From assembly GCF_050303215.1 (NCBI RefSeq), contig NZ_JBNLBH010000006.1, positions 47,969-111,968 on the forward strand: a stretch of 64,000 nucleotides of DNA, given 5' to 3'. Positions 49,639 to 60,150 of this stretch are shown here, piece after piece; the first letter of the stretch is position 1, and the number at the start of each line of letters is the position of its first letter. The position numbers and the translations under genes are program-made. The notes under the pieces are model-generated. The model had not been told where the DNA came from. It made no database searches and was given only the letters and a program-made list of their open reading frames with translations. The stretch comes from Haliangium sp050303215. GTDB lineage: Bacteria > Myxococcota_A > Polyangia > Haliangiales > Haliangiaceae.

Positions 49639-50658
49639 ATGCAGCCAATCCGTGTTGGTCTCATCGGCTGCGGCTACTGGGGGCCCAAGCTGGCGCGCAA
49701 CTTCAGCGTACTCGAGGAGTTCACGCTGGCCGGGGCCGCTGACATCGACGAGCGTCGCCTCGACTCGGTGCGCAAGCACTATCCGGTCGATCGCGTGACC
49801 ACCGACGTCGACGCCCTCCTCGACGCCGACGACATCGACGCCGTGGCCATCGCGACCCCAGTGTCGACCCACGCCGAGCTGGCGCTGCGCGCGCTCGCCG
49901 CCGGCAAGCATGTGCTGATCGAGAAGCCCATGGCCCACGACGTGGACGCGTGCGAGCGCATGATCGCGGCCGCGGAGGACGCCAAGCGGGTGCTGCTCGT
50001 GGATCACACCTTCCTCTACACCGGCGCGGTGCGCAAGATCCGCGAGATCATCGACAGCGGCAGCCTCGGCGACGTCTACTACTTCGACTCGGTGCGCGTG
50101 AACCTGGGCTTGTTCCAGCACGACTGCAATGTGATCTGGGACTTGGCTCCGCACGACCTCTCGATCATGCTGCACCTCATCGACGACCGCCCAGTGCGGG
50201 TGTCGGCCCTGGGCGCGAGCCCCATCGACATGGGCAAGAACATCGAGAGCATCGCCTACATCACGGTGGTGTTCGCCGGCGGTATCATCGGCCATGTGCA
50301 CGTCAACTGGCTGGCACCGGTGAAGGTGCGCAAGACCCTCATCGGCGGCAGCAGGCAGATGATCATCTACGATGACATCGAGCCCGACACCAAGGTCCAG
50401 GTCTATGACCGCGGCGTCGACGTCACGGCGGACCGCATCCACGACATCCTGGTGCAGTATCGCACCGGCGACATGTACGGACCCAGGCTCGATCGCACCG
50501 AGGCGCTGCGTCGCGAGTGTGTGCACTTCGCCGACTGCATCCGGGGTACGGCGACGCCGCTGACCTCGGGCCGCGACGGGCTGGCCGTGGTCCGTGTGCT
50601 CGAGGCCGCGGTGCACAGCATGCAAGCAGGCGGCGCCCCGGTCGACCTGGACTCGTGA
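49639..50658 (+). CDS. Gfo/Idh/MocA family sugar dehydrogenase (WlbA/WbpB-like)
   Basis: 339 residues. N-terminal Rossmann fold with GLIGCGYWGPKLARNF (NAD), then VAIATPVSTHAELALRAL and the catalytic-lysine motif HVLIEKPMAHD. VDHTFLYTGAVRKIREIIDS and WDLAPHDLSIML are the usual sugar-domain blocks, and the text resembles UDP-N-acetylglucosaminuronate 3-dehydrogenases. The next gene is a DegT aminotransferase 16 bases away. The pair would oxidise carbon 3 of a UDP-sugar and then aminate it, giving a 3-amino sugar for surface polysaccharide; the exact sugar is inferred. Confidence 0.87.
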   Translation: MQPIRVGLIGCGYWGPKLARNFSVLEEFTLAGAADIDERRLDSVRKHYPVDRVTTDVDALLDADDIDAVAIATPVSTHAELALRALAAGKHVLIEKPMAHDVDACERMIAAAEDAKRVLLVDHTFLYTGAVRKIREIIDSGSLGDVYYFDSVRVNLGLFQHDCNVIWDLAPHDLSIMLHLIDDRPVRVSALGASPIDMGKNIESIAYITVVFAGGIIGHVHVNWLAPVKVRKTLIGGSRQMIIYDDIEPDTKVQVYDRGVDVTADRIHDILVQYRTGDMYGPRLDRTEALRRECVHFADCIRGTATPLTSGRDGLAVVRVLEAAVHSMQAGGAPVDLDS

Positions 50659-50674
50659 GCGTGAGAGGTTCGTG

Positions 50675-51775
50675 ATGGACATCCCGTTGGTCGATCTGAA
50701 GGCGCAGTATCGCGAGATCCGGGGTGAGATCGACGCCGCGATTCGGCGGGTCGTGGACAGCGCCTGGTTCGTGGGCGGCGACGAAGTAGCCGGGTTCGAG
50801 CGCGAGCTGGCGGCCTACTGCGAGGTCGCCGAGGCGGTGGCCTGCGGCAGCGGCACCGACGCCCTGGCGTTGGCCCTGCGCGGCCTCGGCGTGGGCCCGG
50901 GCGACGAGGTCGTCACGGTGGCCCACACCTTCATCGCCACGGTCGCGGCCATCGCGGCGGTCGGGGCCCGGCCGGTGTTCGTCGATGTCTGCGCCGACAC
51001 GCTGGTGATGGATCCCGACCACCTGGACGAGGTCGTGACGGCGCGCACCCGGGCCATCGTGCCGGTGCATCTGTACGGTCAGGTGGCCGATATGGACCCG
51101 ATCCGCGAGGTGGCCGCGCGCCGCGGGCTGGCCGTGCTCGAGGACGCGGCCCAGGCCCACGGCGCGCGCTACCGGGGCCGCCGCGCCGGCAGCCTCGGGG
51201 TCGCCGCGGGGCTGAGCTTCTACCCCGGGAAGAACCTGGGCGCCTACGGCGACGCCGGCGCGGTGGTCACCGGCGACGCGGCGCTGGCCGCGCGCGTGCG
51301 CCGGCTGCGCGATCACGGCCGAGTCGGCAAGTACGAGCACGCCGAGCTGGCGGGCAACAGCCGCATGGACGCCATCCAGGCCGCGGTGCTGCGGGTCAAG
51401 CTCGCACACCTCGAGGTCTGGAATCAGCGCCGCCGGGCCCTGGCGGCGGCCTACGATGCGGCCCTGGCCGAGGTCGCCGAGGTGCGCCCGGTCGCCACCG
51501 GGCCGGCGCGCGAGCACGTGTATCACCTCTACGTGGTGCGCACGCCGCGCCGCGATCATGTGCTCCACCGGCTGCGCCGGGCCGGCGTCGGCGCCGGCAT
51601 CCACTATCCGATCCCGTGCCATCGGCAGGCCCCGGTGCAGGCCTTGGTCGGCGAGGTGTCGCTGCCGGTGACTGAGGCCGCGGCGGCCGAGATCCTGTCG
51701 CTGCCCATCTACCCCGAGCTGCCTCCGGAGGCGCCGGCCCACATCGCGCGGATCGTGGCCGATGCGCTGCCGTGA
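50675..51775 (+). CDS. DegT/DnrJ/EryC1 family sugar aminotransferase
   Basis: 366 residues. PLP fold type I with IPLVDLKAQYREIRGEI at the start, CGSGTDALALALRGLG for phosphate binding, LEDAAQAHGARYRG for the ring Asp, and Schiff-base K186 in SFYPGKNLGAYGDAGA. HYPIPCHRQAP near the C-terminus is a family marker. It transfers an amino group from glutamate to a keto-sugar nucleotide. It lies 16 bases behind the Gfo/Idh dehydrogenase, with GAGAGG before ATG 50675, so the two form one operon and probably consecutive steps (WlbA/WlbC-like). Confidence 0.92.
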   Translation: MDIPLVDLKAQYREIRGEIDAAIRRVVDSAWFVGGDEVAGFERELAAYCEVAEAVACGSGTDALALALRGLGVGPGDEVVTVAHTFIATVAAIAAVGARPVFVDVCADTLVMDPDHLDEVVTARTRAIVPVHLYGQVADMDPIREVAARRGLAVLEDAAQAHGARYRGRRAGSLGVAAGLSFYPGKNLGAYGDAGAVVTGDAALAARVRRLRDHGRVGKYEHAELAGNSRMDAIQAAVLRVKLAHLEVWNQRRRALAAAYDAALAEVAEVRPVATGPAREHVYHLYVVRTPRRDHVLHRLRRAGVGAGIHYPIPCHRQAPVQALVGEVSLPVTEAAAAEILSLPIYPELPPEAPAHIARIVADALP

Positions 51776-51833
51776 GCCGGGCGGCGGGTGGCTGGGCCCT
51801 GAGCGCGCGCATGCGTCGCCGGCTCGCGGCTAC

Positions 51834-51915
51834 TTCTTGCCCCGCTGGAACGTGAATGGGTAGCGCACCTGGGACCTTGCGAACGCGCGCGAACGGCAAC
51901 CCGAGAACCATGTCC
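51834..51915 (-). pseudogene. Relic of an AgmX/PglI C-terminal domain gene
   Basis: The minus strand reads DMVLGLPFARVRKV, then after one extra base QVRYPFTFQRGKK and TAG. This matches the last 28 codons of the intact gene at 33873 (DLVRTLQFARARKV, QVRYPLTFRPRGKK) with a +1 frameshift. Everything upstream of it is gone. It lies just after the stop of the propeller lipoprotein gene. Confidence 0.7.
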
Positions 51916-51921
51916 GGGCCG

Positions 51922-53364
51922 TCAGGGCAGCAGCGAGACGATGCCGAGGTCGCGACCGCCGGCGGTGACCAGGGTCTCCCCACCGGCGGAGATCGAATCA
52001 CTGAACGAGAGCAGCCCGTACACGTGTGCGCCGGCCACCAGCACCGCGTCGGCGTCGTCATTACCGGGACTGCCGGTCGCAAACACCCACTGATAGGCAC
52101 CCGTCGAATCGTACTTGGCCACGAACGCATCCTGATTGCCGGCGTTCGAAGCCGGGCCGGCACCGAAATCCGGACTGCCATAGAAGCCGCCGGCGATGTA
52201 CAGCGCGCCGCTGTCGTCGATGGCCATCCCCAACAACCGCTCACGCGCGCTGCCTCCGATCACCCTCGCCCACTGGTAGGCGCCAGTGGCCGAGAACGAC
52301 GCGATGAATCCGTCCACGCCGCCGAGGCTCATCAGCGGGGCCCCGCCAAACGACGTCGCCTCAACGAACTCGCCCCCGATCACGAACGCCCCATCCGCGC
52401 GCGCGCGCACCACCTGAGCACGATCGTCTCCGGGGCCACCCCACATCGCCGACCACACATGCTCTCCCTGACCCGAGAGCTTGAACCCAAACCCATCGTA
52501 GCCTCCGGTCCACCCCCGCACGCCACCGCCGAAGTCGATCGCGCCCGACGCTGCACCGACCACGATCAACTCACCGGAGGCATCCACCGTAGCGTCCGTG
52601 ACGAGGTCGGCGCCGGCGCTGCCAAAGCGGGCCCCCCACTCGATGGCGCCGTCAGTCGTGAGCTTGGCGACGAAGACATCCGTGTCTCCGGCGCTGACGA
52701 TCGAGCTGTCACCTAGTACGAGCGTGTCGGAGAACGCCCCGGCGACGTACACTCCCCCATCTCCATCCACGGCCACGGCGCCGGCGCGATCCTCACCGAG
52801 CGCACCAAGACTGCTCACCCAGACCAAGGCCCCGCTCTCGCCACTGAACTTGGCCACGAACGCGTCGCTCTTGCCGGCCGAGGTCAAGCTGTTCTCCTCA
52901 TCGAAGACTGATGCGCCCTCGTAATCCCCGGCGACGAACACGTCCCCGTTGGCGTCCGTCGCGATACCACCGACCCGGATACGCGCGCCGCTGCCGACGC
53001 TCACCGACCACCGATGCTCGCCCCCAGCGCCGTAGGCCAGCACCGCGACGTCTCCGACGACATCGGCCGTGAGCGGCGCGCCGCCAAAGCTGGCGGTCTC
53101 CGCGTACTGGAGCGCGACCATCAGCCGCCCCTCGTTGTCGGCCGCGGCGTGCACCCTGAGTTCGTCGCCCGGCCCACCGTGGCGAACGGCCCACACCACC
53201 GCCCCAGGCTCGGTCACGACCTCTGCTGCATCGGCAGGGGCAGAATCGACCGGGCCGGCCATCGCGTCCACCGCCGGCTCCGGCGACGTAGCCGAACCAC
53301 ACCCCATTGCGATCACGCCAACCACAAAACAGCCAATGCCCTCGGATCTCAGCGGACTGACCAT
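51922..53364 (-). CDS. Beta-propeller repeat (SBBP-like) lipoprotein
   Basis: 480 residues from ATG 53364, with GGAGG seven bases upstream. The signal peptide ends in VIAMGC (lipobox). About eight repeats of 45-55 residues follow with the pattern GG-x2-ADV, DxFVAKF/DGFIASF, GA-x-W and D-x-x-G-x-VYVAG (for example GDVFVAGDYEGASVFDEENS). This is the SBBP/beta-propeller repeat style common in myxobacterial surface lipoproteins, probably for binding. The function is unknown. An S74-domain protein gene lies 37 bases upstream on the same strand, so the two are probably co-transcribed. Confidence 0.82.
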   Translation of the reverse strand: MVSPLRSEGIGCFVVGVIAMGCGSATSPEPAVDAMAGPVDSAPADAAEVVTEPGAVVWAVRHGGPGDELRVHAAADNEGRLMVALQYAETASFGGAPLTADVVGDVAVLAYGAGGEHRWSVSVGSGARIRVGGIATDANGDVFVAGDYEGASVFDEENSLTSAGKSDAFVAKFSGESGALVWVSSLGALGEDRAGAVAVDGDGGVYVAGAFSDTLVLGDSSIVSAGDTDVFVAKLTTDGAIEWGARFGSAGADLVTDATVDASGELIVVGAASGAIDFGGGVRGWTGGYDGFGFKLSGQGEHVWSAMWGGPGDDRAQVVRARADGAFVIGGEFVEATSFGGAPLMSLGGVDGFIASFSATGAYQWARVIGGSARERLLGMAIDDSGALYIAGGFYGSPDFGAGPASNAGNQDAFVAKYDSTGAYQWVFATGSPGNDDADAVLVAGAHVYGLLSFSDSISAGGETLVTAGGRDLGIVSLLP

Positions 53365-53401
53365 TGCTCGTCCTCCCTGTTGCCTCCGCCCTGGTCGCCT
53401 G

Positions 53402-54313
53402 CTAGGGCTGCATCTCATCCAGGCGCGCGCGAAGTTCGTCGAGTTGGCGCTGCTGCTCCTGGACCACCCGAGTCAGCACCGCGACGATGTCCATCGAGCT
53501 CAACGAGCTGCGATCACGGCTGGCCACCAGCGCAGGGACGTCCTCGGCGATGAAGCCGACGTATTGCTCGCCCCGCTCGGCCTTGTACTCGAACGTGACC
53601 GGTCTCAGCTCGGCCACCACCTGCATGGCCTGGGTCACATCGAGCTCGCTGATGCTCTGCTTCGACGCCTTGGACGACGCGTTCACCCAGGCCCCGCCCG
53701 CGGTCACGTGCGCACCACTCGCCATGTGGAGGGGGTGCTGTGGATTCACCATGCCGATGCCGAGATCCCCCCCCTCGATGGCAAAGGCCTCGGTGCCCAC
53801 CGCGTTGTAGCTGATACGTCCCGAGTAATCGGGCTCGCGCAAGCTCACGTGACCAACCGAGAAATCAATATACATCACGCCGCTGTCGGCGACCGTGCGC
53901 AGTTCCATGCCGGCGTTCCTGTCGATGCCTTCGTCCGCCTCGCTGAGCAACACCAACAACGTATCGGGGCCTGTGACGCTCAGCGCACCGTTAGTATCCA
54001 GGGTCCGGATGCCGACCCGGCCCTGATAATCGATCCCACCCGCGCGAGGCTCCCACACCGCGTCCCCGGCCGGCCAAGCCTCGATGCAGTCATTGCCGAT
54101 GCAGTAGCCAGACGCCGTGACCGACCCACCTACCGCGAGGTCATGGGCGCCGGAGCCCGCTTCGATATCCCCCCAGTCATGGATGTGCCCAGGGCACTCG
54201 TCGGCGGCGCACACTTCAGCCACGGGCGCGCAGCTCGTGTGGGTCCCGCCCACGACAACCAACCCGGCTACGAGCGCCCCGCTCCCGATCCACAACCGAC
54301 TCTTCGATGTCAT
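53402..54313 (-). CDS. Secreted protein with C-terminal peptidase S74 (intramolecular chaperone) domain
   Basis: 303 residues from ATG 54313, with GGAGGA seven bases upstream. A signal or anchor segment (SGALVAGLVVVGGTHTSC) ends in a possible lipobox Cys. The middle is beta-rich with short repeats (GRVGIRTLDTNGALSV, LGIGMVNPQHPLHM), as in trimeric fibres. The last 95 residues match the S74 chaperone domain: SSKASKQSISELDVTQAMQV, LRPVTFEYK, YVGFIAEDVP and a final coiled coil. In phage tail fibres and endosialidases this domain trimerises the fibre and then cleaves itself off next to a Ser. A cell-surface trimeric fibre is inferred. It is first in a likely operon with the propeller lipoprotein. 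Confidence 0.8.
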   Translation of the reverse strand: MTSKSRLWIGSGALVAGLVVVGGTHTSCAPVAEVCAADECPGHIHDWGDIEAGSGAHDLAVGGSVTASGYCIGNDCIEAWPAGDAVWEPRAGGIDYQGRVGIRTLDTNGALSVTGPDTLLVLLSEADEGIDRNAGMELRTVADSGVMYIDFSVGHVSLREPDYSGRISYNAVGTEAFAIEGGDLGIGMVNPQHPLHMASGAHVTAGGAWVNASSKASKQSISELDVTQAMQVVAELRPVTFEYKAERGEQYVGFIAEDVPALVASRDRSSLSSMDIVAVLTRVVQEQQRQLDELRARLDEMQP

Positions 54314-54786
54314 CCGACTCTCCTCCATCCACGCCTCCGAAGAAACACTTACATCCAAAGTGACAGTACCAGAGAGCATCGTGGCTGTCCACCTCGCATT
54401 TTGCCGCACATCCAGACCCTGCCCGACGACGGTAGGCCCACGCCGCTCGTAGCCACTTCTACGCCTGCCGCGGCGCATGCGCGGGCCATGCCCTCACTGC
54501 CCAGAGTCCTCTCGGGTTGCAGGCCTCGCTTGCCCCCCTGAACGAGGCAGTACGCTCGTGCTGCCGCATAGATTGTGCGCATGCGCAACATTGAATGTTC
54601 TCCACGATAGAAGGAAGTCCGGCTGGACGAGGAAGCCAAGATGGGAGGCGCTCGCGACAGCAGGCTCTCGCGGGTCACTGTAGTGATGGCAGGCCCCATC
54701 CTGATGCATGTCTCGCCCCGGGACCAACGGCGCGGCGGCGTCTACCTCTTCACGCCACCCGAGTGACCTCAGCGCTGGCATCGTCG

Positions 54787-54831
54787 GCGCCGCCGGCGAG
54801 CATGAGCGCCCGGCGTGAGCCGGGCACGGCG
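54787..54831. repeat. Intergenic repeat with hairpin, copy 2
   Basis: Shares an exact 20-mer with 42485-42504 and then forms GCCCGGC/GCCGGGC with a 4-base loop. It lies 29 bases beyond the stop of the DUF4349-like gene. The remaining bases between 54314 and 54786 contain short frames on both strands but none with a start signal or recognisable protein. Confidence 0.6.
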
Positions 54832-54859
54832 CAGACCCCGCCGCTCAGAACCCGCCGGC

Positions 54860-56176
54860 TCAAAACGCGATCGACAGGCTGGAGCCCGCCTCCAGCGCCA
54901 CCGTCGAGTCCTTGCCGATGAGGCCGTGCGGCCGCGCCGACACCGACCAGGCCAGGCCCCCGCGCTTGACCAGCTCGACCCCCAGTTCGCCGGCCACGGC
55001 GAAGGAGTGAGCGCCGGTGAAGGCGTAGCCCATTCGCAGACCCGCAAACGGGTTGAACAGCGAGCCCGCCCCTTCGCCCCGGCTGCGCGCGTACACGGCC
55101 CCGCCCATGGTGACGAGCACGGCCGAGCCCTGGTTCGCGGTCTCCGGGTATCCGGCCACCTCGATCAGCGGGCTGGGGATGAAGCCGCCCCGCTCCGGCG
55201 ACGGCAGGCTCACGCCGACCGCGGCCCCCAGCCGGGGTTCGCGGGCGTCGCCGCGGCTGAGCAGGTCGGCCGACAGCATGCTCACGCGCACGCTCGGCAC
55301 CAGCAGCGAGGCCGCGAACCGAATCTGGGGCCGCTCGGACTCGAAGTACACATCGAGCCGGGCCATGCGCAGCTCGGGCACCCGCATGGAGGCCTTGGCC
55401 TGCTCCAGCGCGGCCAGCAGGCTCGCGCGCTCGGCCTCGAGGGCCTCGATCCGCTCGGCCTCCTCGGGCGAGGCCTGGGCCAGCGCGGCCGCGATCTCGT
55501 CCAGGCGGTCCTGCAGCGTGCGCTGCTGCTGCTGGTACCCGGCCGCCTCGGTCGGCGCCGGCAGCGCGCCGTCGCGCTGCGACGACACGTATTGCTCGAC
55601 GATCAATGACTGCGCCCGCAGCCAATCGAGCAAGGACGGCAGGGCCTCGATCGGCACCGACACCTGAAACACCGCCTGGCGCCGCTCGTGCTCGGGCGCC
55701 CGCTGCCGCAGCTTGGGCTCGCGCACCCGCAGGTCGTCCTGATAATCGACCCGCTCGGTCAGGATGAAGCCGTCGAGCTGATACACCTGGCGCCGAAACC
55801 GCGACGCCGTGGACAGCAGGTCGCCCGTCCACGCCCGCACCTGGCTCGAGGTCACCAGCGAGCGGTCCGTGTTCACGTCCGAAAACCCATTGGCACCGGC
55901 GAGAGCGGCGGGCGCAGCCTCCTCGACATCGGCCGCCGGTGCGCTCTCCGGCGCCATCGCCGCGGCGGGCCGAGCGGCGGGTCGGGCCGCGCCCCCGCAG
56001 CCCGGGCCCACGACCGCGATCAGGGCCAGCGCGGCCAAGATCGTCCACGCGGACCGCAACGACCAAGCACGCCCCCGCGGCCATCGCGGCGAGGTGCCGA
56101 GTCGGGCCGGGCGCGCAGACCGCGGCGTCCAGGAGGGAGACGAGGACAGGAATGCGAATCTCGGTAGCAGCGACAT
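54860..56176 (-). CDS. DUF4349-like lipoprotein with C-terminal beta-rich domain
   Basis: 438 residues from ATG 56176; a longer start exists at 56248. A basic leader and hydrophobic stretch end in VVGPGC (lipobox). Residues about 110-290 resemble DUF4349: two beta segments with VFQVSVPIEALPSLLDWL and VEQYVSSQ, then a coiled coil (YQQQQRTLQDRLDEIAAALA, ERIEALEAERASLLAALEQA). The last 140 residues are beta strands ending SLSIAF, like a small outer-membrane barrel domain. Function unknown; probably envelope. It is divergent from the outer-membrane protein gene at 56502, with 325 bases between. Confidence 0.65.
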   Translation of the reverse strand: MSLLPRFAFLSSSPSWTPRSARPARLGTSPRWPRGRAWSLRSAWTILAALALIAVVGPGCGGAARPAARPAAAMAPESAPAADVEEAAPAALAGANGFSDVNTDRSLVTSSQVRAWTGDLLSTASRFRRQVYQLDGFILTERVDYQDDLRVREPKLRQRAPEHERRQAVFQVSVPIEALPSLLDWLRAQSLIVEQYVSSQRDGALPAPTEAAGYQQQQRTLQDRLDEIAAALAQASPEEAERIEALEAERASLLAALEQAKASMRVPELRMARLDVYFESERPQIRFAASLLVPSVRVSMLSADLLSRGDAREPRLGAAVGVSLPSPERGGFIPSPLIEVAGYPETANQGSAVLVTMGGAVYARSRGEGAGSLFNPFAGLRMGYAFTGAHSFAVAGELGVELVKRGGLAWSVSARPHGLIGKDSTVALEAGSSLSIAF

Positions 56177-56462
56177 CACTGGGACAACGCCCGGTCCGCC
56201 CCGGACTTTCACCCCTCCCAAGGACCCGCGAGCGCGACCGACGCCCATGCACCGGCGCCGTTGCCACCGGCCACCGTCGGGCCAGCCGCCGCCCCGTCCT
56301 CGCTCAGCCGGTCAGCGCCGCTGCCCACCGGGGTCACATCGCCCCGCCCCCCCCGGCTCCTCGTGGCCGCGCATCGGGGCACGGCGGCGCGCCTCGGCCC
56401 CATCGCCCGCACCTTGACCTCGACTCCAGCCCCAGGCACTTGCAGGTCGGGCAGCGTAGCGC

Positions 56463-56492
56463 TTGCGTATCCGATCGAGCCTTTGCTAGCAT
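56463..56492 (+). promoter_or_regulatory. Promoter TTGCGT-N18-TAGCAT before TTG 56502
   Basis: TTGCGT (56463-56468) and TAGCAT (56487-56492) lie nine bases before the TTG start, with no Shine-Dalgarno: another leaderless-type start. The rest of 56177-56462 shows nothing else I can support. Confidence 0.5.
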
Positions 56493-56501
56493 CGGGACGC
56501 C

Positions 56502-57938
<1,437 letters not shown>

Positions 57939-57947
57939 GAGTACATC

Positions 57948-58631
<684 letters not shown>

Positions 58632-58632
58632 G

Positions 58633-58650
58633 CCGGCCGCGCGCGGCCGG
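58633..58650. terminator. 18-bp perfect palindrome after the RAYT-like gene
   Basis: CCGGCCGCGCGCGGCCGG is fully self-complementary and lies directly after the stop codon. It could be a terminator stem (no T run follows) or a REP-like hairpin recognised by the neighbouring RAYT-like protein. Confidence 0.45.
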
Positions 58651-58674
58651 TCAAGTCGAGGGAGTGTACGGCCT

Positions 58675-60150
58675 GTGAGGTCGCGGCGGCAGCAACGCCG
58701 ACGAGTGGAGTTTGGCGACTGGCAAACGCCCCAACCCCTCGCGCGAGAGGTCGTGGCGACCCTGGCTCGCAGCGGCGTCCGGCCCCGCACCGTGATCGAG
58801 CCCACCTGCGGCGAGGGCGCCTTTCTCGTCGCCGCCCGCGACCAGTGGAGGTCGGCCACACTGGTCGGATACGAGCTCCACCACGACTATGTCACCGCCG
58901 CGCGGGCCGCGTTGCCGTCGTCGGTGTCCGTGAGCCAGGCCGACTTCTTCGCCACCGACTGGCCGCGGGTGTTTCAGCGCACCAACGGTCCGGTCCTGGT
59001 CCTCGGCAACCCGCCGTGGGTCACCAGCGCCGAGCTGGGCTCCCTGACCTCGAGCAATCTCCCCCGCAAGGAGAACTTCAAACACCTCTCGGGGCTCGAC
59101 GCGATCACCGGAAAGTCGAACTTCGATGTTTCTGAGTGGATGCTGCTGCGCCTGCTCCACGCCCTCCAGGGGCGCGCGTTCGTGCTGTCCTTCCTGTGCA
59201 AGTCCATCGTGGCCCGGCGGGTCATGGAGCACGCGGTGAGCGCGCAGTGGCGCGTCCACGGCGAAACCAGGGCCATCGACGCGATGGCCCACTTCGGCGC
59301 CGCGGTCGACGCCGTGCTGTTGACAGTGGTATCGGCGGACAAAGACAAGCACGCGGACGGCGGGCAGGCCCATGCCTGGCCACGCTACCCCTCGCTCGAC
59401 GCCATCACGCCCGCGGCGGTGCTCGGCTGTCCAAACGGCACAGCGACCCCTGACATCGACGCGTTCATGCGCACCAGGCACCTCGCCGGCACCTGCGCTC
59501 CCGAGTGGCGATCGGGCCTCAAGCACGACTGCTCCGCCGTGATGGAGTTCGTCGCCGAGGGCGGCCAACTCCGCAGCCGGGCGAGCGGCGTCGTCGAGCT
59601 GGAGTCGGACTACCTGTTTCCCATGATGAAGGGATCTGACGTCGCCAACGGGCGACTCCCGCCGGCGCGCGCCATGCTCGTGACCCAGCGCAGCCTCGGA
59701 CAGCCCACCGGGACGATTCAGACCGTCGCGCCCAAGACCTGGCGCTACCTGCACCAACACCGGGCCGCCCTCGCCGCCCGCAAGAGCTCGATCTACGCCA
59801 AGCAGCCCGCGTTCGCGATCTTTGGCGTCGGCGACTACACCTTCGCGCCCTGGAAGGTGGCCATCGCGGGGCTCTACAAGAAGCTTTCCTTCCTGCTGGT
59901 CGGGCTCCACGCCGGCAAGCCGGTCGTATTCGACGACACGACCTACTTCCTGCCGTTTTCGACCGAAGCCGACGCCCGCGCCGCGCACGAGGCGCTCACG
60001 AGCCCGCTCGCCGCCGAGTTCTTCCGCGCGCGAATCTTCTGGGACGACAAGCGCCCGATCAACAAGCGGGTGCTCCAGGAGCTCGACCTCGACGCGCTGC
60101 AGCGGACCTTGGGCATCGACAACAGGCCGCGCCGCCCCCGCCCGAGCTAG
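58675..60150 (+). CDS. N6-adenine-type DNA methyltransferase (NPPW), stand-alone
   Basis: 491 residues from GTG 58675. The SAM motif is IEPTCGEGAFLVAA (41-54), the acidic motif GYELHHDY, and the catalytic motif VLGNPPWVTS (NPPW at 112-115), all in the order of gamma-type adenine methyltransferases such as Eco57I-like and type I M subunits. The C-terminal 250 residues could be the target-recognition part (GDYTFAPWKVAIAGLYKKLS). No endonuclease gene is beside it, so it may be a solitary methylase or part of a dispersed defence system. Its TAG shares the palindrome CTAG (60147-60150) with the stop of the converging permease gene. Confidence 0.83.
   Translation: MRSRRQQRRRVEFGDWQTPQPLAREVVATLARSGVRPRTVIEPTCGEGAFLVAARDQWRSATLVGYELHHDYVTAARAALPSSVSVSQADFFATDWPRVFQRTNGPVLVLGNPPWVTSAELGSLTSSNLPRKENFKHLSGLDAITGKSNFDVSEWMLLRLLHALQGRAFVLSFLCKSIVARRVMEHAVSAQWRVHGETRAIDAMAHFGAAVDAVLLTVVSADKDKHADGGQAHAWPRYPSLDAITPAAVLGCPNGTATPDIDAFMRTRHLAGTCAPEWRSGLKHDCSAVMEFVAEGGQLRSRASGVVELESDYLFPMMKGSDVANGRLPPARAMLVTQRSLGQPTGTIQTVAPKTWRYLHQHRAALAARKSSIYAKQPAFAIFGVGDYTFAPWKVAIAGLYKKLSFLLVGLHAGKPVVFDDTTYFLPFSTEADARAAHEALTSPLAAEFFRARIFWDDKRPINKRVLQELDLDALQRTLGIDNRPRRPRPS

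Noticed and set aside
54349..54699. 116-codon minus-strand frame in the 54.3-54.8 kb gap
   Set aside because: No ribosome site, no recognisable protein, and ordinary composition for a non-coding shadow.
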